64,000 nt of DNA from Methanospirillum stamsii (GCF_046244385.1 NZ_CP176366.1:3658001-3722000); one strand, 5' to 3'; counted from the stretch's first letter, positions 53,447 through 62,185 are shown. Notes: generated by a model from the sequence alone, not told the origin. A program made the numbers and translations.

Positions 53447-54705
53447 GATATCTGCTCCTGTCCTGAAACAGTTACCTGTGATTCGGGGTGAGCCAGTTCT
53501 AACCCGTCTGCGATTATCCGATCATCGGAAAACAGAGAGCCTATCAGGGTAACTTTCCTGCCGAATAGCCGATCATAAATCTCATAATCGATTATTCCAT
53601 CACCGAGCGGGTGACTATCCCGGAATTCAAAGATCTGGTCCCGGGTCCATCCAAGAGCCTGCAGGATAGCACTTTGGTTAAGTATTGCGGACCATGCTTC
53701 AGAACCATTATCTAACCTGCATTTGGTCCGGAATTCCTTTACCGGATTGATTATCCCATGCTTTTCACACGCATAGCCTTCACGCTGAATTTTTACAATT
53801 TTTCTGCATTCAGGGCACCGGTAAACGGGTTCCGTCCCCCGGCCTGTGTTGCTTTTCATCCGGGTAATAAACCCAGAAATCTTTACCTTGTCATCTGCCG
53901 GTTTCAAAATGGCTTTGTCTGAAGGCTTTATTATTGAACCGCTAATATCTGCCTGCCGTTGTCCTTCCCGGGTGCTTATAGTCGCAAACCGGATATCATA
54001 GGTTTTGTCCTGTTCCAGGGTGAGAGATGCATTATCCGGAGACTTCCACGCAATAAATCTGCATATGCCAGTTTCGTCTGCGAGCGTTCCGGCGCACTGT
54101 ATCTTTTCATGGTTTACAGGTGATGATCGGATTACCCGGGCACGCAAATCTGAAACGCCGGGCATGAGTTCATATATCGGGCGTGGGTTAAATTCGGGTG
54201 ATGGTATCGCGGTTTTAGATTCACGAATCAGAGAATACCCGGAACAGAAAATAGAAACCATTCCATTATATTCAGAAACAGAAACTCCAAGGAATTCATA
54301 GGTTTTTCCAGGTATCAACTGATATGGAATATCCTTGTTTTTGTTATTCAGGCTTGATGAGACAACAAACCGTATACTCCCGGTTTCATCGCTGATGACT
54401 CCAGAATATGAGAGTTTCTCGCTACTTGGGATCTCAATAGTCTGCAGGGTTCCGATGATATCAGCTTCAAGTGTGTTGGTGTTCAGTTCACCAATTTTTA
54501 TGAAGTTGGTTGCGTCTGTGTTCCTTTCTCCGGAATCAGAGACAATTCCAAGTTCTTTTGAAAAGTCTATTGCGAGTGTTCTGATAGCCTCATCCGCTGG
54601 AATGCTAAATTCTTCAGTAAATCGATTGAATTTAGTTAAGATTCGTTCCTGGTCAATTCCAAGTGGCACAAAGCGGGCGCATAGTGCCTCTATGTTTTCA
54701 GTCAT
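53443..54705 (-). CDS. Replication protein A (ssDNA-binding, zinc-finger type)
   Basis: 420 residues. N-terminal helical region, two OB-folds (ADIIGTLQTIEIPSSEKLSY and IQCAGTLADETGICRFIAWK), a third OB-like region and a zinc finger YRCPECRKIVKIQREGYACE with a following H. This is euryarchaeal RPA (COG1599-like), carried by the element together with its accessory protein. Ribosome-binding site CAGGAG before the ATG at 54705. Confidence 0.82.
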   Translation of the reverse strand: MTENIEALCARFVPLGIDQERILTKFNRFTEEFSIPADEAIRTLAIDFSKELGIVSDSGERNTDATNFIKIGELNTNTLEADIIGTLQTIEIPSSEKLSYSGVISDETGSIRFVVSSSLNNKNKDIPYQLIPGKTYEFLGVSVSEYNGMVSIFCSGYSLIRESKTAIPSPEFNPRPIYELMPGVSDLRARVIRSSPVNHEKIQCAGTLADETGICRFIAWKSPDNASLTLEQDKTYDIRFATISTREGQRQADISGSIIKPSDKAILKPADDKVKISGFITRMKSNTGRGTEPVYRCPECRKIVKIQREGYACEKHGIINPVKEFRTKCRLDNGSEAWSAILNQSAILQALGWTRDQIFEFRDSHPLGDGIIDYEIYDRLFGRKVTLIGSLFSDDRIIADGLELAHPESQVTVSGQEQIS

Positions 54706-54726
54706 TATTTTTTCTCCTGAAAAAAA

Positions 54727-55044
54727 TTACTCCCTGAATTCGGGAGCGTTCGCTAATCGATACAAAACGTTTTCGTTAAGGAGGGGGTCAGCTTCATCAG
54801 GATCAATGTCCTGACACATCGCCGGCTGGTTCAATGGGTTATCATATCCCGGAATCAGCGCCGGTACAGCCTCCCAGCTACAATAATCGAGTCTTTCACA
54901 CTCACCGGAATCATTATCTAATGAAAAAACAGAATTATCAGATAACGGTCTGTTCTGTTTTGACTGGATTTGATTCCTGTCAGGTCCGGGGCCATAATGG
55001 GTATATGTGCCCTGGACTTTTCCCTATTGTTTTATTTCGCTCAT
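54727..55044 (-). pseudogene. 105-codon ORF interrupted by amber TAG at codon 7
   Basis: ATG at 55044, one base after the upstream stop, encodes MSEIKQ and then TAG at 55024-55026. The frame then stays open for 98 codons (GKVQGTYTHYGPGPDRNQIQ onward, later CSWEAVPALIPGYDNPLNQP) to TAA at 54727-54729. No ATG/GTG/TTG start restores most of the frame; the next ATG gives only about 30 residues. A CAG to TAG mutation is the simple reading. Amber is an ordinary stop elsewhere in the window (atpA, xerA). Confidence 0.55.
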
Positions 55045-55045
55045 T

Positions 55046-55168
55046 TTATTCCACGAGTTCCAGTTTTCCCTCTGTCATCAACACCCGGGCCATAGCCTGA
55101 TGCATCTTTGAGAGGTGTTCATAAACTTCTTTTTTTACCGTTTTTGGTCCGGATTGTTCCCGGTTCAT
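55046..55168 (-). CDS. 40-residue protein coupled to RHH gene
   Basis: ATG at 55168 overlaps the TGA of the RHH gene (ATGA). Product MNREQSGPKTVKKEVYEHLS then a helical KMHQAMARVLMTEGKLELVE end. Not recognised. Its tight coupling supports it. Confidence 0.5.
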   Translation of the reverse strand: MNREQSGPKTVKKEVYEHLSKMHQAMARVLMTEGKLELVE

Positions 55169-55326
55169 GCTGAAACCTCTTCTAAGCGCATCTGTCTGAT
55201 TTTATCAGAGATTGTGCCAGATATAGAAATTTCTCTGGCTTTTGCCCACTCAAACAATTCTTCGGGAATAAGAACACTTGTTTTTACCGTTCGTTTTCCC
55301 TTTGCAGTTGTAATTATTGTTGCCAT
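55165..55326 (-). CDS. Ribbon-helix-helix regulator
   Basis: 53 residues from ATG 55326 (MATIITTAKGKRTVKTSVLI); the frame also opens at 55359. The RHH fold is clear: basic strand KRTVKTSVLIPEELFEWA followed by REISISGTISDKIRQMRLEE. It heads the minus-strand replication operon and is divergent from the winged-helix regulator at 55471, a layout like the master regulators of lysogenic elements. Confidence 0.65.
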   Translation of the reverse strand: MATIITTAKGKRTVKTSVLIPEELFEWAKAREISISGTISDKIRQMRLEEVSA

Positions 55327-55454
55327 GCTAATCAAATTGGTTTTCTTGCGTTTCCTCACAATGCATCTGTTCTAATGAGATAAACCTCATCCGGGGGTGC
55401 ATGCAGACGAGGTAAGCATAAATTATAAGTAATACTATTTATATTTAATCAAAT

Positions 55455-55472
55455 ATCCAATATATATTGGAT
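55455..55472. promoter_or_regulatory. 18-bp palindrome over the start of the regulator gene
   Basis: ATCCAATATATATTGGAT, perfect, overlapping the first two bases of the ATG at 55471. Upstream is TATA-like AAATTATAAGTAATAC. A likely autoregulatory operator. Confidence 0.6.
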
Positions 55473-56163
55473 GTTGGACTTAAGGATTATCTTGGAGTTC
55501 AACAAACATCATTCCGTGAAGTCTGATGAACTATCACCCATTGATACCTTCATTAAAAGCCGAAAGTCTGAAACGACGAAAAAATATTCTCGTCTAATTC
55601 TCCAAACTCTTTCAGATTTGAAAACAACAGATAATCAAGGGTTAATCCGTTCGCGAGATTTACAAAATAAATTGGTTTCCTCTGATAAGATCCCAAACTC
55701 ATCTACTTTTTTTAAATTACTCAACGATTTGGAATCGGCCGGATTAATAAATAAAATTGTAGGAAAACATCAAATAAAACAAAAAGGGCGCCCACCAGTC
55801 TATTATCAGGCACGTTTTACCGTTGATGAGCTTCGATTTATAAGTAAAGAGGAATTGTTAGGAAAATATATGGCGTTGACGGAATCTGCACTATTGAATA
55901 AATATATTACACAAATATTATGGAAAATTTTAATCGGTGAGCACAGCATCTCTGAACTGTCTCTAATTATCACTAAACATCAAGATGACTTTTTGAATAA
56001 AATTAAAAATACTCCTCAAAATACATTTTCATTTATTGACGATGATATATCACGGGGAATTATCGAAAATTCGATCAATGAAAAAATAATTAGAAAAAAA
56101 GATCGATACCTCCAAGCTTTTTCTATAATATTAAAATCGATCGCCAACTTCAAAACAAAATGA
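55471..56163 (+). CDS. Winged-helix regulator of the element
   Basis: 230 residues, lysine/isoleucine-rich, with coding DNA clearly more A/T-rich than its neighbours. Residues ~60-110 form a winged helix (IRSRDLQNKLVSSDKIPNS, STFFKLLNDLESAGLINKIV, basic wing KQKGRPPVYYQA). The C-terminal part is helical, perhaps for dimerisation. It is the only plus-strand gene in the right half, divergent from the RHH/replication operon, so a repressor or activator of excision and replication is likely (inference). Confidence 0.65.
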   Translation: MLDLRIILEFNKHHSVKSDELSPIDTFIKSRKSETTKKYSRLILQTLSDLKTTDNQGLIRSRDLQNKLVSSDKIPNSSTFFKLLNDLESAGLINKIVGKHQIKQKGRPPVYYQARFTVDELRFISKEELLGKYMALTESALLNKYITQILWKILIGEHSISELSLIITKHQDDFLNKIKNTPQNTFSFIDDDISRGIIENSINEKIIRKKDRYLQAFSIILKSIANFKTK

Positions 56164-56191
56164 TTTTTAAAGTCGTGGTCTCCCGCTTCCG

Positions 56192-56470
56192 TCATCCTTT
56201 CCCACCATATTTCTTGTATATGGATTTTCTTGGTCCGATATCGACAACAAGAACAATCAATTCATTATCAAAAAGTGACATGATGACCCGGTAGTCACCA
56301 ATTCGATATTTATACAGAGGGTCTGAAAATTTGGAGTGCTCCATCATCTCTACATGGGAACGGGGATCTTCCCTGATTTTTTCAAGGGCCGTATAGATTC
56401 TTTTCCCGACCAGATGATCGAGGTTTTTTAATGCTTTTTCGGCACGGTTTGAATATTTGAGGGAATACAT
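56192..56470 (-). CDS. RelE/ParE-family toxin (module 1)
   Basis: 92 residues. Fold signature YSNRAEKALKNLDHLVGKRI, DPRSHVEMMEH, and the C-terminal strand motif YKYRIGDYRVIMSLFDNELI followed by IGPRKSIYKKYG. Usually an mRNA interferase. Start overlaps the antitoxin stop by one base. Confidence 0.85.
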   Translation of the reverse strand: MYSLKYSNRAEKALKNLDHLVGKRIYTALEKIREDPRSHVEMMEHSKFSDPLYKYRIGDYRVIMSLFDNELIVLVVDIGPRKSIYKKYGGKG

Positions 56471-56700
56471 CAGATAAACCCTAGTTTCTTTCCTAATTCC
56501 TCGTGGGATATGGATTTTCCGGCCTTGTGTTCTTCAAGCCCTTCTTTTATCGCTGTTTCTGTTTCCTCGTCGATATAATCATCATCCTCAAAGTAATCTA
56601 ACAGTCTGTTAATTACATCAACCGGTGCTTCATCGGGCCGGGTCTTATGTTTCTCAATTCTTCGCACCATCGGATCAGGGAGAATTACCGCTTCACTCAT
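56470..56700 (-). CDS. Antitoxin (module 1)
   Basis: 76 residues. N-terminal DNA-binding-like part (VRRIEKHKTRPDEAPVDVIN) and acidic toxin-binding tail (KEGLEEHKAGKSISHEELGK). Paralogue of the second antitoxin at 57033. Directly upstream of its toxin. Confidence 0.75.
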   Translation of the reverse strand: MSEAVILPDPMVRRIEKHKTRPDEAPVDVINRLLDYFEDDDYIDEETETAIKEGLEEHKAGKSISHEELGKKLGFI

Positions 56701-56760
56701 ATTATTCCATCCTCTTTCATCCTCATAATAATTCTCTCTGGTTAAATTTCACCACTCGCT

Positions 56761-57036
56761 TCATCCTTTCCCATATCTCTTGTATATCGTGCTTCTGTGC
56801 CCTGCACCATCCACAAGAAGAGTATTATCGGATTTATCAAGTATCAGTATTACCCGGTATTCTCCCACTCTAATTTTATATTGTGGAGGTGCATGGTCCC
56901 CCTTCATCTTCTGAATGTGGACAAATGGATCATCTAATATTTTTTCAAGGGCCTTGATAATCCGGATGGTAACATCGGCTGGTAATTTTGATATATCGCG
57001 GTCTCCTGCTTTCGAAAACCCGATTGAATAAGTCAT
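56761..57036 (-). CDS. RelE/ParE-family toxin (module 2)
   Basis: 91 residues. IGFSKAGDRDISKLPADVTI, DPFVHIQKMKGD, YKIRVGEYRVILILDKSDNT and the end HRSTIYKRYGKG parallel the module 1 toxin. ATGA overlap with its antitoxin. Confidence 0.85.
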   Translation of the reverse strand: MTYSIGFSKAGDRDISKLPADVTIRIIKALEKILDDPFVHIQKMKGDHAPPQYKIRVGEYRVILILDKSDNTLLVDGAGHRSTIYKRYGKG

Positions 57037-57251
57037 TCAACCCCATACTTTTTCTTAATCGCTTCAAAACTGATAGATTCGCCTCTCCGGTGCTCTGCTA
57101 AAGCCTGTTCTGCTCTTTCGGACCATCCGGAATAATCAATTTTATAGTCCTCCAGGAGGGCCTCTAAAACATCATCGTATGATTCGCCTGGTTTTTTTAA
57201 TAAATCGAGGAATTGCTTGTTCTCTGAAGAGACTGTTATTGATTCACTCAT
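57033..57251 (-). CDS. Antitoxin (module 2)
   Basis: 72 residues (MSESITVSSENKQFLDLLKK at the start; EQALAEHRRGESISFEAIKK near the end). The acidic tail parallels that of module 1 (EHKAGKSIS versus EHRRGESIS). First gene of the second pair. Confidence 0.75.
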   Translation of the reverse strand: MSESITVSSENKQFLDLLKKPGESYDDVLEALLEDYKIDYSGWSERAEQALAEHRRGESISFEAIKKKYGVE

Positions 57252-57292
57252 ACTATTCCATCCGCTTTTAGACTCATAATATTTCTCTCTAA

Positions 57293-58528
57293 TTAAAGCT
57301 CACCGCTTGCTTTCATCTCAAGAATTAATTTTTTCAGCCGGATTTCATCAGCATTAGAGAACTCTGATTCAACAAAGTTTTGGACTTCATTAATTGCCAG
57401 GGCTGATGATTGATTAAGCGGCTGGCCGCACTTATGGCAGAAATTAGACAGAGGGCTGCACAAGGTTTTACAATAATTACATTGCCGGGCTTCGAGGGAA
57501 TTTGTTTCTTCTGTTTTATCAATAGGGGTTATTCCCAGCCGTTCATAATATTCGTTTTCCACATCTGAATTGGTAATATGTGCATAATTTGCCAACATAT
57601 TTGAAGAGAGCGATCCCCACGCTACCAGCCGGATTGAACTCTCTGAATATCCAGCCTGTAACAGATGAGAGATGCGAGTGTGCCTCAGAGTATGTGGTGA
57701 GAAATGCTTCTCAATCTCTGCTTTTTTTGCTAAATCCGCTAACATATATCCATATGTCCGGTATACTAGCGGTTCTTTACTATTCAGATTAACAAAAACA
57801 TGATCTTCAGGGTCCGGTTTCCCTCCTGGATAACTATCATGCCAGGCCTTAAGATATTCCACGGCCATAAAAACGGGGATGAATCGCGCACAACCAGTCT
57901 TTTCATTTGTATTGAGAATTGCATTGATGCCAGTAAACTTGATTTGATTCCATTTCATGACCCCTAATTCACCTATCCGACACGCTGATTCATACAAAAG
58001 AGCCACGAAACACCTATCGCGGGGGTTGTCTGCACACTCAATGAGCCGGGTAACTTCATCTGCTGTAAGCATCATTTCAGCGGTCTTCAGACTTCTATAC
58101 CCAGGTGATTTTATTTTACTAAGTTTGGCCAGGTTGAGATTGGGATTTGCATAATGGTTTTCTGCCATCCAGCCCAGGAATCTTTTGAGAATTTTTATAT
58201 GGTCCGTAACGGTCACAGATTTATATTTAGGTGAGCCATCTGGTTTTTTTGCAGATTTTATATTTTCAATCCCACAAAACACGTCATTGGTATCCAGAGT
58301 TTTAAATTCCGATATAAAATCTCTCCAACCAATTAATAAATATTGGAGTTTATAGGCGCGACCTGATGATATTTGAGAAGTCGCCTTAGTTTCTGCAATA
58401 AATCCCGAAATATATTTTGCATCGTCTCCAGTTATCTTCCCAGAAGCTAAGCACTTATCCATTTGCTTTTTCGCTCGGGCTTGGTAGTCTTCATTTGTTG
58501 AATGAAAATTAGTATCTCCGGTTATCAT
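57293..58528 (-). CDS. int: Tyrosine integrase with C-terminal zinc ribbon
   Basis: 411 residues. Core-binding domain, then catalytic residues: arginine in YESACRIGELGVMKW, lysine in NEKTGCARFIPV, HTLRHTRISHLLQ (H-x2-R-H), AWGSLSSNMLANYAHI with the tyrosine. The usual penultimate H/W position is W. A zinc ribbon CNYCKTLCSPLSNFCHKCG follows the catalytic domain. It lies 57 bp from attR and catalyses integration into tRNA-Thr. The gene is intact and is not split by integration. Confidence 0.92.
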   Translation of the reverse strand: MITGDTNFHSTNEDYQARAKKQMDKCLASGKITGDDAKYISGFIAETKATSQISSGRAYKLQYLLIGWRDFISEFKTLDTNDVFCGIENIKSAKKPDGSPKYKSVTVTDHIKILKRFLGWMAENHYANPNLNLAKLSKIKSPGYRSLKTAEMMLTADEVTRLIECADNPRDRCFVALLYESACRIGELGVMKWNQIKFTGINAILNTNEKTGCARFIPVFMAVEYLKAWHDSYPGGKPDPEDHVFVNLNSKEPLVYRTYGYMLADLAKKAEIEKHFSPHTLRHTRISHLLQAGYSESSIRLVAWGSLSSNMLANYAHITNSDVENEYYERLGITPIDKTEETNSLEARQCNYCKTLCSPLSNFCHKCGQPLNQSSALAINEVQNFVESEFSNADEIRLKKLILEMKASGEL

Positions 58529-58585
58529 ATACTATGATTAGACGTGAGTATATAAATAAATTAGGGCTCTGGAAATTTCTTTCCG

Positions 58586-58601
58586 AATCTAGCCTGAGGC
58601 T
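58586..58601 (+). repeat. attR
   Basis: AATCTAGCCTGAGGCT, 15/16 identical to the end of tRNA-Thr at 40634-40649. Right boundary of the element. Confidence 0.75.
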
Positions 58602-59175
58602 CTTTACTTCTTTTCTAAAGCCCTAATAAGAACAGGGTAGATATTCAACTTCTTTTTTTGTTACCATTTTCATCACGAAAACTTCAGGCAAGGTTTTATT
58701 TTTTCGGGCCAGAAGATCAGATAGGCTTTCATATCATCACGCTATTGACTTGAAAGAGTTAAGCCTTATAAAGAGTCAAGTGAAAAAAGATCCGGACATC
58801 TATGGGCGTCTGTGTGAAGGTTTTTTCAATGAATTTGTAAAAATGCTTCATATTGTGATCGATACATCTTTTTCAAATTCCCTGGTGAATTTTAGTGAAC
58901 CTTCCCTTGCCCATACCAACCAACTTTCCGATCTTTGTTGATGTCATACCCATTCTCTAATATTTTGCATGGTGCTCTACCAACTATTATCGGATCTCAT
59001 CCGTCACCATCACCCTTGAAGAATTGCAGGGATAGGTTGTTACCCATCACAGAGTAATCAAATTTTATGGAATATGCAATATATCATTAAATCGAGATGT
59101 ATCGCGATTAAAAAAACCCTCCTATCAACGACTAAATAAATAATAACTAGAGAAAAATCCAATCTATGAAGTAAT
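58602..59175. other. Region right of attR: homologue of the tRNA-Thr downstream sequence, no gene
   Basis: The first ~250 bp align by eye with 40650-40900. The hairpin is kept with changed bases: GCCCT-loop of 9-AGGGT against GCCCC-loop of 9-GGGGC, followed by CTTTTTTT in both. A 63-codon frame at 58750 is not shared by the other copy and is probably not a gene. The rest (58860-59175) is A/T-rich with no feature. Confidence 0.55.
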
Positions 59176-59436
59176 ATGACTCAGGCATTGACGGTTCTTG
59201 AAACACTTCATACAATAAAACCGCAATTAACCAATCAATGTCATATCAAACGGTTTGGCCTATTTGGATCAGTTATCCGGGGAGATCAATCACCGGACAG
59301 CGATATTGATATCCTGGTCGAATTTGAAACTCCACCAAGCATTTTTGGATTTTTGGAACTGGAAGAAAAATTGGAAGAAGCATTACAATCACCTGTAGAC
59401 CTCGTAGATATTGAAGGTATTAAACCACTTTCATAA
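59176..59436 (+). CDS. MNT-type nucleotidyltransferase, short C-terminus
   Basis: 86 residues with the full motif FGLFGSVIRGDQSPDSDIDI (GS and D-x-D). Family members usually continue for some 15 residues beyond IKPL; here a TAA follows LS. No HEPN gene follows. It may be an orphan or truncated antitoxin left by a decayed module. Confidence 0.7.
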   Translation: MTQALTVLETLHTIKPQLTNQCHIKRFGLFGSVIRGDQSPDSDIDILVEFETPPSIFGFLELEEKLEEALQSPVDLVDIEGIKPLS

Positions 59437-59838
59437 AGCGATGAGCCTCATTCATTTTGAATAAAAATTTATCATAAAAAAATTGTCATCTCCAGTCTAT
59501 TTTTTCCCCTCTTCTCCGGAATAAAGATTCAGATTGTAGCACCAAGGTTTAGTTTCCCAGGTGTTGTGCATGTTACCAAAGAGGAATACTTGATGAACAT
59601 TAGATTGTCATTTCCGGAATACCTACCATCACACATGACTGAATGTTCCCTTGGAGCACAAGGAGAACATATTCCGGGAGTGAATATGAGACTAAAAATA
59701 TTTCGATAACACCCTGTTATCAGAGGTATTGAATCATCGGGAAACGATTGCCGAACTTTCTAGAGATTCTTTTTGTTTGAATGACGAAATTTACATGATT
59801 AGAGACAAAATTAAACCCAATATTATCGGAAGTATGTA
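59437..59838. other. Degraded region with ORF fragment
   Basis: No intact gene. From about 59697 to 59838 one frame reads KYFDNTLLSEVLNHRETIAE and on to GSM before a TAA that overlaps the next gene's ATG (TAATG); its upstream part is lost. Likely the tail of a decayed gene that was once coupled to the mini-gene at 59839. Confidence 0.4.
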
Positions 59839-59955
59839 ATGGGATCCGTTACCGTAAAAGCGACGTATGATGGATCATCCTTTAAAATCCTGGAACCACT
59901 GGATCTAAAACCAAATACTGATTATATGCTAACCGTTGAGGTTAAAAAATTCTGA
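59839..59955 (+). CDS. AF2212/DUF104-like mini-protein
   Basis: 38 residues: MGSVTVKATYDGSSFKILEP followed by LDLKPNTDYMLTVEV. This is the small beta-barrel antitoxin-like pattern of AF2212/DUF104 proteins (x-V-K-A-x-Y-x-x-G-x-F-x-x-L-E-P-L-D-L), which partner PIN toxins in archaea. No PIN toxin follows. ATG overlaps the preceding stop. Confidence 0.55.
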   Translation: MGSVTVKATYDGSSFKILEPLDLKPNTDYMLTVEVKKF

Positions 59956-59966
59956 AACCGCAGAAA

Positions 59967-60365
59967 ATGCATGAGACGTTTTACGGAGAAATATTGAGAC
60001 GATCCACGGACAACATGACCGGTCAGTGGAACATGACCATTACATCCGTGGAACACCGAAACGAGAAAGTCATGAATAAGATACATGTATATGAACTGGA
60101 GATTGCTATCGATTCTGCAGGGGCTGCAGTTCTGAATGGAGTCGGACTTATCATTATGTAGCGAAGATATCTGTCTCTCGCTGATTCCTCATTGGCATTT
60201 GCTCATGATGGGATCGGCCATCTGGTAGCATATCCGGATGGAACCGGGGAAGTAAAAGATCCCATGGGACTTATCGGTACCACTATGGTTTATCTGAATG
60301 ATCTGACAAAAAACTCCCCGTTCGCACATATTTCGACACTATTTAAACTTATATTGAGTACATAG
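59967..60365 (+). pseudogene. ORF interrupted by amber TAG
   Basis: The frame MHETFYGEILRRSTDNMTGQ runs 64 codons to TAG (60159-60161) and continues uninterrupted for 67 codons (RRYLSLADSSLAFAHDGIGH, VYLNDLTKNSPFAHIS) to TAG at 60363-60365. Not recognised. Probably a decayed gene next to the transposon insertions. Confidence 0.4.
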
Positions 60366-60572
60366 TTATATATCTAAGAAAATAATATATGTATGGGATG
60401 TCTCAACCTCAAATCCAGATTGAAGAATTAGACAGCCTCCCCATTATCCTCTCTCTTCTCAAAAAAATGGATATATTAAGGTTAATTGATACTATTTTTA
60501 TCCCTCATAAAAACTGGAGCGGACTTTCGGTTGGAGAAACAGTTGCCATCTGGCTCAGTTATATTATTGCCC

Positions 60573-60578
60573 ATCATG
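60573..60578 (+). repeat. Target-site duplication ATCATG, left copy
   Basis: ATCATG directly left of the IS21 element; second copy at 63126-63131. Confidence 0.8.
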
Positions 60579-60697
60579 TGTTAACGCCCATCCCTTCTTG
60601 ACCAGAGGCATATAAAGCCGCGCCCATTCGTTTTTGACCACCCTATTTTAAGGAGACAGATCAATTCCCTCCGTATGTAAAAGGAGGGGATAGGCAG

Positions 60698-62185
60698 GTG
60701 AAAACGATGGCAGATGTACAACGAATGGCTACCTTATACCACCTTTACGGTTCTTATTCCCAAGTAGCCAGAGAATTACACATATCCCGAAATACGGTTA
60801 AAAAGTATCTTCGGCAATTATCCGAAGTTCGAGACGGAATACGAACAGAAATACTTCCTGAATCCAGGACTATTCATCAACCCCGCCGGATAGTCACTGA
60901 CGATATCATTGACCAGATTCATACCTTGCTAGAATCCAATGAAGATCGACCCAGAAAACAACGAATGAATGGACGTCAGATTCACCATCATATCGTTCAA
61001 TCCGGACATCAGATCAGTTACACAACCACCAAACGGATCATACAGGACTGGAAACATGATCAGAAGAGTCGTGAGGTCTTCATTCTCCAGAGTCCTGAAC
61101 CCGGTTACCGTGCTGAATTTGACTGGGGTGAAGTGACTCTTAACATTCAGGGAGTCTGGACCCGGGTTTACCTTGCAGTCATGGTTTTGACTGATTCACT
61201 CTATCGTTTTGCCAGAATATATCGAAAAGAAAGTCAGCAGGAAGTAATTGACTGCCACATTCAGTTTTTCAATGAGATTTGCGGTTTACCCGAAATTGTC
61301 TTTTATGACAATCTGCTTGCAGTCTTTGACTATCATCGGAAAATCTTTCAGAACTCGTTTATCCGATTCGCCGTTCACTATGGATTTTCATACGATGTCT
61401 GCAATATCAGGTCACCTCATGAGAAAGGAACCGATGAGGAAAGTGTCGGATATATTCGTTCCCAGGCATTTAGTGAACGAAATTCATTTGAATCCTTCAC
61501 AGAAGCCCAGGACTGGCTCATCGAATCCTTACACCAGATCAATCAAAAACAGGTCTATCGCCGTGAATTACCTCCCAAAGAAGGACTAGTACGAGAACAG
61601 GAAAAAATGAAACCGTTACCCACTCTGGAGTACTCCAATTATTTCACCAGAAGTGCAAAGATTTCAAAGTATTCTCTGGTCGTTTTTGAAGGCAATTACT
61701 ACTCTGTGCCTGACACCTTCCGTCCACGTTCAATAACCCTGAAGATATTTGTTGATAGGATAGACCTGACTGATGGAATTGCCATAATTGCTTCGCATCA
61801 GCGGTTGTATGGAAAAAGCAACTATTCACTTGACATCACTCATTATCTGAAGACTTTCGAAAAGAAACCTGGAGCTCTTAGGCACTCAAAAGTTCTGGGT
61901 CAATTGCATGAGAAAGTCCAGTACTTGTATAAAGACTATTATCTTGATTCACCACTGGAATTTATTGAGATATTAAAACTGATTCAGACAACCTCTGCTG
62001 AAGGTTTGATCTATGCAATTGATCACTTGGCCGAAAACGGAATTGTACCTGGATATGACACCCTGAGATTGTTCTTGTTCCAGAATCTGAACCCAATGAT
62101 TGAACCACTTGAAATTGTGGATCCCGTTATTGTCGCTGAACCGGATCTCACGATCTACGATCACATCATGAGGTGTGAAGCATGA
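60698..62185 (+). CDS. istA: IS21-family transposase IstA
   Basis: 495 residues. N-terminal HTH (SYSQVARELHISRNTVKKYL), then a DDE catalytic core: first D in EFDWGEVTL, second D in EIVFYDNLLAVF, E in HEKGTDEESVGYI. C-terminal beta-barrel region (LVVFEGNYYSVPDTFRPRSI). Length is typical. A GTG start at 60698 follows AGGCAG; an ATG lies three codons downstream. Confidence 0.93.
   Translation: MKTMADVQRMATLYHLYGSYSQVARELHISRNTVKKYLRQLSEVRDGIRTEILPESRTIHQPRRIVTDDIIDQIHTLLESNEDRPRKQRMNGRQIHHHIVQSGHQISYTTTKRIIQDWKHDQKSREVFILQSPEPGYRAEFDWGEVTLNIQGVWTRVYLAVMVLTDSLYRFARIYRKESQQEVIDCHIQFFNEICGLPEIVFYDNLLAVFDYHRKIFQNSFIRFAVHYGFSYDVCNIRSPHEKGTDEESVGYIRSQAFSERNSFESFTEAQDWLIESLHQINQKQVYRRELPPKEGLVREQEKMKPLPTLEYSNYFTRSAKISKYSLVVFEGNYYSVPDTFRPRSITLKIFVDRIDLTDGIAIIASHQRLYGKSNYSLDITHYLKTFEKKPGALRHSKVLGQLHEKVQYLYKDYYLDSPLEFIEILKLIQTTSAEGLIYAIDHLAENGIVPGYDTLRLFLFQNLNPMIEPLEIVDPVIVAEPDLTIYDHIMRCEA

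Noticed and set aside
54834..55100. 88-codon plus-strand ORF between RPA and RHH genes
   Set aside because: It is antisense to the amber-interrupted ORF and the coupled 40-residue gene and shows no protein-family features.
58750..58941. 63-codon plus-strand ORF right of attR
   Set aside because: Same reason: the matching copy near 40.8 kb has a different frame and several stops in this one.
54727..60365. In-frame TAG codons read as pyrrolysine
   Set aside because: atpA and xerA in this window end with TAG, no pyl gene is visible, and the interrupted ORFs lie in mobile or decayed DNA; nonsense mutation is more likely. Kept as a finding only for the ORF at 54727-55044.
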